Shown here: piece after piece, positions 59,315 to 64,000 of the stretch | How the letters are laid out: the number at the start of each line of letters is the position of its first letter | Position numbering within the stretch: the first letter of the stretch is position 1 | Source: Ailanthus altissimus | Taxonomy: Eukaryota; Streptophyta; Magnoliopsida; Sapindales; Simaroubaceae | Direction: 5' to 3' | Assembly: GCA_946807835.1 (NCBI GenBank) | Contig: OX327686.1 | Location: forward strand, 14,942,001 to 15,006,000 | DNA: 64,000 bases | The notes under the pieces: model-generated | What the model was told of the DNA's origin: nothing | The model's database searches: none | The model's input: only the letters and a program-made list of their open reading frames with translations | Made by a program: the position numbers and the translations under genes

Positions 59315-60893
59315 TCAAAACACTTTGCTGGCAATGATTTGGTGAATGGGTCCGCTAGATGTTTCTGCTAATGTAATCTTGGATACCATAACTTCACCCT
59401 TTTGCACTAGCTTCCGTATCAAATGGTATTTTCTCACAATGTGTTTTCCTTTCTTGTGATATCTCTGTTCCTTGGATTGTGCTACAGCTCCGCTATTATC
59501 ACAATAAATAACAATGGGCATCTTAGCACTAGGTACCACTTCAAGTTCCATAAGGAACTTGTGGAGCCATACAGCCTCTTTTGCAGCTTCTGACGCAACT
59601 ACATATTCAGCTTCCATGGTAGAGTTTGCAATACATGATTGCTTTGCACTCCTCCAACTAATAGCCTCACCACCTAAAGTAAAACATATCTTGAGGTAGA
59701 TCTCCAGGCATCCTTATCTAATTGGAAATCTGAATCTGTATAGCCAATAGGTATAAGATCCTCACTTAGAATACACGATCATATAATCTTTTGTTCTCTG
59801 AAAGTACTTGAATATATGTTTTACTACAGTCCAGTGTTCTGGTTCTAGATTAGATTGATATCTGCTGACTATGCCGACTGCATAACAAATATCTGGTCTA
59901 GTACATAACATTACATACATGAGACTTTCTACTGCTGATGCATAAGAAATTCTTCTCATGTGATCTATCTCTTTAGGAGTTTTGGGACACTGATTCTTGG
60001 ATAGATAAATTCCATGTCTAAAAGGAAGTGATCCATTTTTTGGATTCATGCATAGTAAACATAACCAGAATTTTGTCTATATATGCAGCTTGAGATAAAA
60101 CTAATATCCTATTTTTATAATCTCACAATAGCTTAATTCCAATGATGTAACTAACTTCACCTAAGTCCTTCTTATCAAATTGGTTAGATAATCAAATTTT
60201 AACTGATGGTAATGCTCCTACATCATTTTCAATGAGTAGTATATCATCTACATATAGGACTAAAAAAATCACCAATTGCCTATCTATCCTTTTGTACACA
60301 CAAGGTTCATCAGGGTTTTGATCAAAATCAAATAATTTGATTGCCTGATCAAATCTGATGTTCCATGATCTAGATGCTTGTTTAAGCCCATAGATAGATT
60401 TGTTCAATTTACAAACCATGTGCTCTTAGCCTATAGCTATAAAACCATCTGGTTGTATCATATAGATACTTTCTTCAAAATTTCCATTAAGAAAGGCAGT
60501 CTTGACATCCATTTGCCAAATCTCATAATCAAGATTTGTTGTAATGGATAAGAGAATTCTAATAGACTTAAGCATGGCTACCGGCGAAAAGGTCTTATCA
60601 TAATCAATACCTTCTTTTTGAGTGTACCCTTTAGCAACAAGCCTAGCTTTAAAAGTTTTCACATTCCCATCTACCCCTCTCTTTCTCTTGTAGACCCATT
60701 TACACCCTATGGGTTTTATCCTTTCAGGTTTTTCTATAAGTTCCCAGACTTTATTGGAATACATGGAATTTATTTCTGATTTCATAGCTTTATGCCAATG
60801 GTTTGCATCTTTATCAACCACTACTTTATCATAACTAGTGAGATCTAGTTCATGCTTATTAGAGACTGCCTGAAATGACTCTCCAATTAACAT
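59315..60893 (-). pseudogene. Copia reverse transcriptase and RNase H
   Basis: Frames 60893-60426, 60419-60192, 60049-59762 and 59617-59315 follow in order. They carry KVWELIEKPERIKPIGCKWV, WQMDVKTAFLNG, the intact catalytic LYVDDILLI, CTRPDICYAVG, and the RNase H motif YCDNSGAVAQSKE. Stops lie between frames (for example before 60426 and near 60100). The RT core residues are intact but the polyprotein cannot be made as one chain. Confidence 0.88.
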
Positions 60894-61267
60894 GTACCTA
60901 GTTGGATGTCTAATAATCCTCCCACTATGACGAAGTACCGGTGGTTGTTATTCTGCAACTAGCTCTGGTTGGTTATTATGATATGGATTGGGAATTAACT
61001 CATTGACTCTATTAAGCACAATATTAGAGTTTCTAGATAACTCATCAAGAATTATCTTACTCCTAGGCTTGAAGTTTTTATATAGTCTTGTTCAAGAAAG
61101 ATTGCATTAGTGCTAACTAATACTTTCTTATCTTGAGAACTTCCTCTTGTTTCTTTAGGATAACCAACAAACAGACAAACTTTTGACTTAGATTCTAACT
61201 TATCTGTCTTCCTTTTTAGCACATGTGCTGGACAACTCCATATATGTATATGATGTAAACTTGGTTT

Positions 61268-61870
61268 TCATCCTATCCACATTTCTAGAGGTGTTTTAGG
61301 GACTGACTTAGATGGAATTAAGTTAAGAAGATACATGGCTATTTTTAAGGCATAACCCCAGAACGAGATGGGTAAAGTTGAATAACTTATCATTGACCTC
61401 ACCATTTCAAGAAAAGTTCTATTTCTCCTTTCTGCTACACCATTTTTCTGAGGTGACCCTAGTGCAGTCAACTGGGATAATATCCCATTGTCTAACAAAT
61501 AGATCCTGAACTCACTATAGAGGTATTCGTCACCTCGATTAGATTGAAGTGCCTTTATGTGTTTTCCTAATTGCCATTTCACTTCTGCCTGAAACTCTTT
61601 GAATTTATCAAATGCCTCATACTTGTGGCGCATTAGGTACACATAACCGAATCTAGAATAATCATCAATGAAAGTGATGAAATATTCATAACCTCCCCTA
61701 GCTTGTGTGCTCATAGGCCCACACACGTCAGAGTGCACTAATTCTAATATTTCAATAGCTCTATTACCTTTAATATTAAAGGGTCTTGTGGTTATTTTAC
61801 CTTTTATACAAGATTCACAGACTAGAAATGGTTCAATATCTAATAAACTCAAAGGTCCATCTTTGACCAA
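61268..61870 (-). pseudogene. Copia integrase core
   Basis: An uninterrupted 200-codon frame with LVHSDVCGPMST, FITFIDDYSRFGYVY and SPQKNGVAERRNRT, the DDE-type core. The second Asp of the triad, normally in SDRGGEY, is Asn in SNRGDEY. The N-terminal zinc-binding part is partly represented upstream (61975-62217 includes VPELKRNLISISYL, the pre-integrase/protease end). The enzyme is therefore probably inactive. Confidence 0.88.
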
Positions 61871-62442
61871 TCTTTGGATCCTATCTATAATAATATGACC
61901 AAGACGTAGATGCTATAGATACGTTTGATTAGTGGGAGTCACTTTAATCCTCTTATGGTGATTAGATTCATTATTCAATTATGTGTCATACAGTGAGTTA
62001 ATTTTAGGATATATGCAGGATAGATGTTAACTAGTGAACCAGAACATATAAACGACTTATTTCTTTTGATCACCACAGTTGAGTCAAATATAACAGAATA
62101 ACCAAATTTATTCAAATAACTAATTGAAATCAAGTTACGTTTGAGTTCCGGTACCAACAAACAATCATATAATACTAATGTCCTAAAATCATCAAAATAA
62201 AGTTGAATAACTCCCACTGCCTTGGCTACAACAGTTGCGCTATTTTTTAGTTTTAGACTGACTCCCCTTCATTGAGTTATCTGGTTTCCTAGAACCTCTA
62301 CAATGAATTGCAAATATGATTAGTGGCTCCAGAATTTACTATCTAGGAATCAGTAGAATCAATCATTAAACATGTCTCAATGAAAAGAATTTTACCTGAA
62401 GTAGAAGCTGTCCATTTAGCTATTGAAAGCCTTACTAAGTGA

Positions 62443-63255
62443 ATTGGACAATTTCTCTTCCAATGCCCTTTAACACCACATCGGAAACATTTCATTTGGG
62501 TTTCTTACCCTTTTGAATTTACACAAAAGTTGAGTTAGATGCTTTCTTGCGTTTATTCTTTTTCTTCTTATTACCTTTTCCCCTTAAAATTGGGACCAGA
62601 CGAAATAGATGGGCCCTTAGTCAAATGAACACTCAGTCCAGATTTTATTATGGCCTCAACAGCTCTAAGCTGATTCATTAGCTCAGTTAATGAAAAATTC
62701 AACCGATTCATTGACATATTTAACAAGAAAGTTTGAAATGAGGGTGTTAGGGTTTCTAGGACCATCTCGACCTTATATTGGCCAGTATATTCCCCACCCA
62801 AATTCTCAACTTACTGGAACAGTTCTATCATTTTCTACATGTGATCTTGCACAGGAGTTCCTTTGGCTTGCCTAATATTCATGATCTTTTTCAAAGCAGC
62901 CTACCTTAGAGTTCTGTTTTTATTAACAAATATCTCTGAAAGGCTGAAGACCATATTAGCAGCCGTTTCCATAGTCATGCTGCTTTGCTAGAGTACTAGA
63001 CAAAGAAGCTAATATATGACATCTGGCCATTTCATCAGACTGTTGCCACTTGTTATAAGCATCTATTTCAGCTTGAGATGCCTTTTCATTAGGTTCAGGA
63101 GGGCATTTTTCAGTTAAGACATATTTGTGCTTTTTAGCTGTGAGAACAATGTCTAAGTTCCTCTTCTAATCCACATAATTATTTTTGGTTAACTTGTTTT
63201 GGTTAAGGATGGATGCTAGTGGGCTAAATGAAGATATGATTCTAAAAAATAAATT
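62443..63255 (-). pseudogene. Copia gag
   Basis: The N terminus near 63250-63190 reads ILNQNKLTKNNYVD and then a TAG replaces the Trp usual at this place. IVLTAKKHKYVLTEKCPPEP follows near 63150-63090. The frame 62801-62571 has the middle section (VLETLTPSFQTFLLN). The zinc knuckle CFRCGVKGHWKRNC is intact near 62455-62497. Several stops break the gene. Confidence 0.8.
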
Positions 63256-64000
63256 CATACATGAACATACATTTTCTGAAAGCATGTATTACTTTAGCAT
63301 GAATACATGAAATGCATTTATGTAGAACTCTTTAGCTACATTATACATCGGTAATCTAATTTTCATTCAGAATACGCTTCCGTAGGGTGGTCGTATCCGT
63401 CATAAATCAGACTAGTACCATACTAATTTATTATTATCTAGATATCTCATATCAAATAATAATAAACTACCGATTCTTTAACCCTTAGATTTAATTGACA
63501 AGAACTCCGTAGGGAGGATATCAATCAACCTAAGTTGAGTGTATAACCATTATTTCAATCCTTTATATTTCCCAATTAAAAAAGCCACCGTAGAGTAGTC
63601 AGTTTTGCATGAGTCCTATATTGGATCTTATCCTTTAAGAAAGTCATATCTAGTAACCAGTTCTGATTAATACCCTCTATAGGGAGCTCATAAGATTTGA
63701 GGCAAGACATTAATCTACCTTACTATGGGACTAATAATGGAGGCCATGGACTTTATGCTCAAAGCCCTCTTTCACTTAATATTTTAATTCTTAGAGTTTT
63801 AATTAATTTATAAAATAACGTTCTACTCATTAATATCTAATTTTATTTTCATAAAATAATTAATAAAGCTATGTCAAATAATAAATTAATATAATATTAA
63901 AATTATGACAATAATCTTATCATAATCTCATTAGAATATTAATGTCATACAATATGATATATTTTATGCATGGACATGTGAATGTGGCACCCTTAATCTA

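Larger units (their letters stand above)
57831..64000 (-). mobile_element. Ty1/copia retrotransposon, minus strand, 5' LTR outside the window
   Basis: A 1422-bp 3' LTR (57831-59252), then a polypurine tract, RNase H, RT, integrase, protease-like and gag regions follow in the reverse order expected for a minus-strand copia element. The final bases (reverse complement beginning TAGATTAAGGGTGCC) look like the untranslated leader before gag. Multiple stops and frame breaks make it non-autonomous. Confidence 0.88.

Overview
The window is nuclear DNA from a flowering plant, most likely a eudicot, species not determined. It is AT-rich, genes are sparse and split by GT-AG introns, and most of the sequence is degraded LTR retrotransposons and DNA transposons. 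There are three apparently intact plant genes: an alpha/beta-hydrolase of the WAV2/BEM46 family (16.8-23.1 kb, 8 exons), an Alfin-like PHD-finger protein (26.0-29.5 kb, 5 exons) and a phenylalanine ammonia-lyase with no intron (52.8-54.9 kb). A broken copy of a PMI1-RELATED-like gene (56-57.8 kb, minus strand) lies tail-to-tail with PAL. Exon boundaries are my own splice predictions by reading frame, not transcript data.

Layout. 1-4.9 kb: a copia-type LTR split by a long solo LTR. 4.9-8.5 kb: a very decayed copia internal region. 9-9.7 kb: a foldback element. 10.1-16.6 kb: a hAT transposon with a broken transposase, a nested solo LTR and an AT-rich array of diverged repeats. 16.8-23.1 kb: the WAV2-like gene, whose fifth intron carries a gag-only LTR retrotransposon (18838-20909) with LTRs, tRNA-iMet-type primer site, polypurine tract and perfect ATGCA target duplication. 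23.7-25.0 kb: a foldback element with a GC-rich palindromic core. 26.0-29.5 kb: Alfin-like gene with G-box motifs upstream. 30-31.2 kb: another AT-rich foldback.

31.7-52.1 kb is a nest of retroelements. The outer layer is a Tat-like Ty3/gypsy element on the plus strand (LTR, Arg-type primer site, gag, protease and RT remnants, and two further LTR copies at 48-52 kb). Into it have gone a minus-strand gypsy deletion derivative (32062-34694), a copia-type solo LTR (36277-38363), an Athila-like minus-strand element (about 40766-47910, itself carrying the solo LTR 44155-47008) and another solo LTR (49441-50828). Four insertions have readable 5-bp target duplications, so their order can be reconstructed.

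57.8 kb to the end: a Ty1/copia element on the minus strand whose 3' LTR cuts directly into the PMI1-RELATED-like coding sequence; its 5' LTR lies outside the window.

The genes are not a functional cluster: lipase-fold protein in root growth control, a histone-reading PHD protein, the entry enzyme of phenylpropanoid metabolism, and a dead chloroplast/nuclear-movement relative. What links the window is transposon history. No rRNA, tRNA or CRISPR feature was found.
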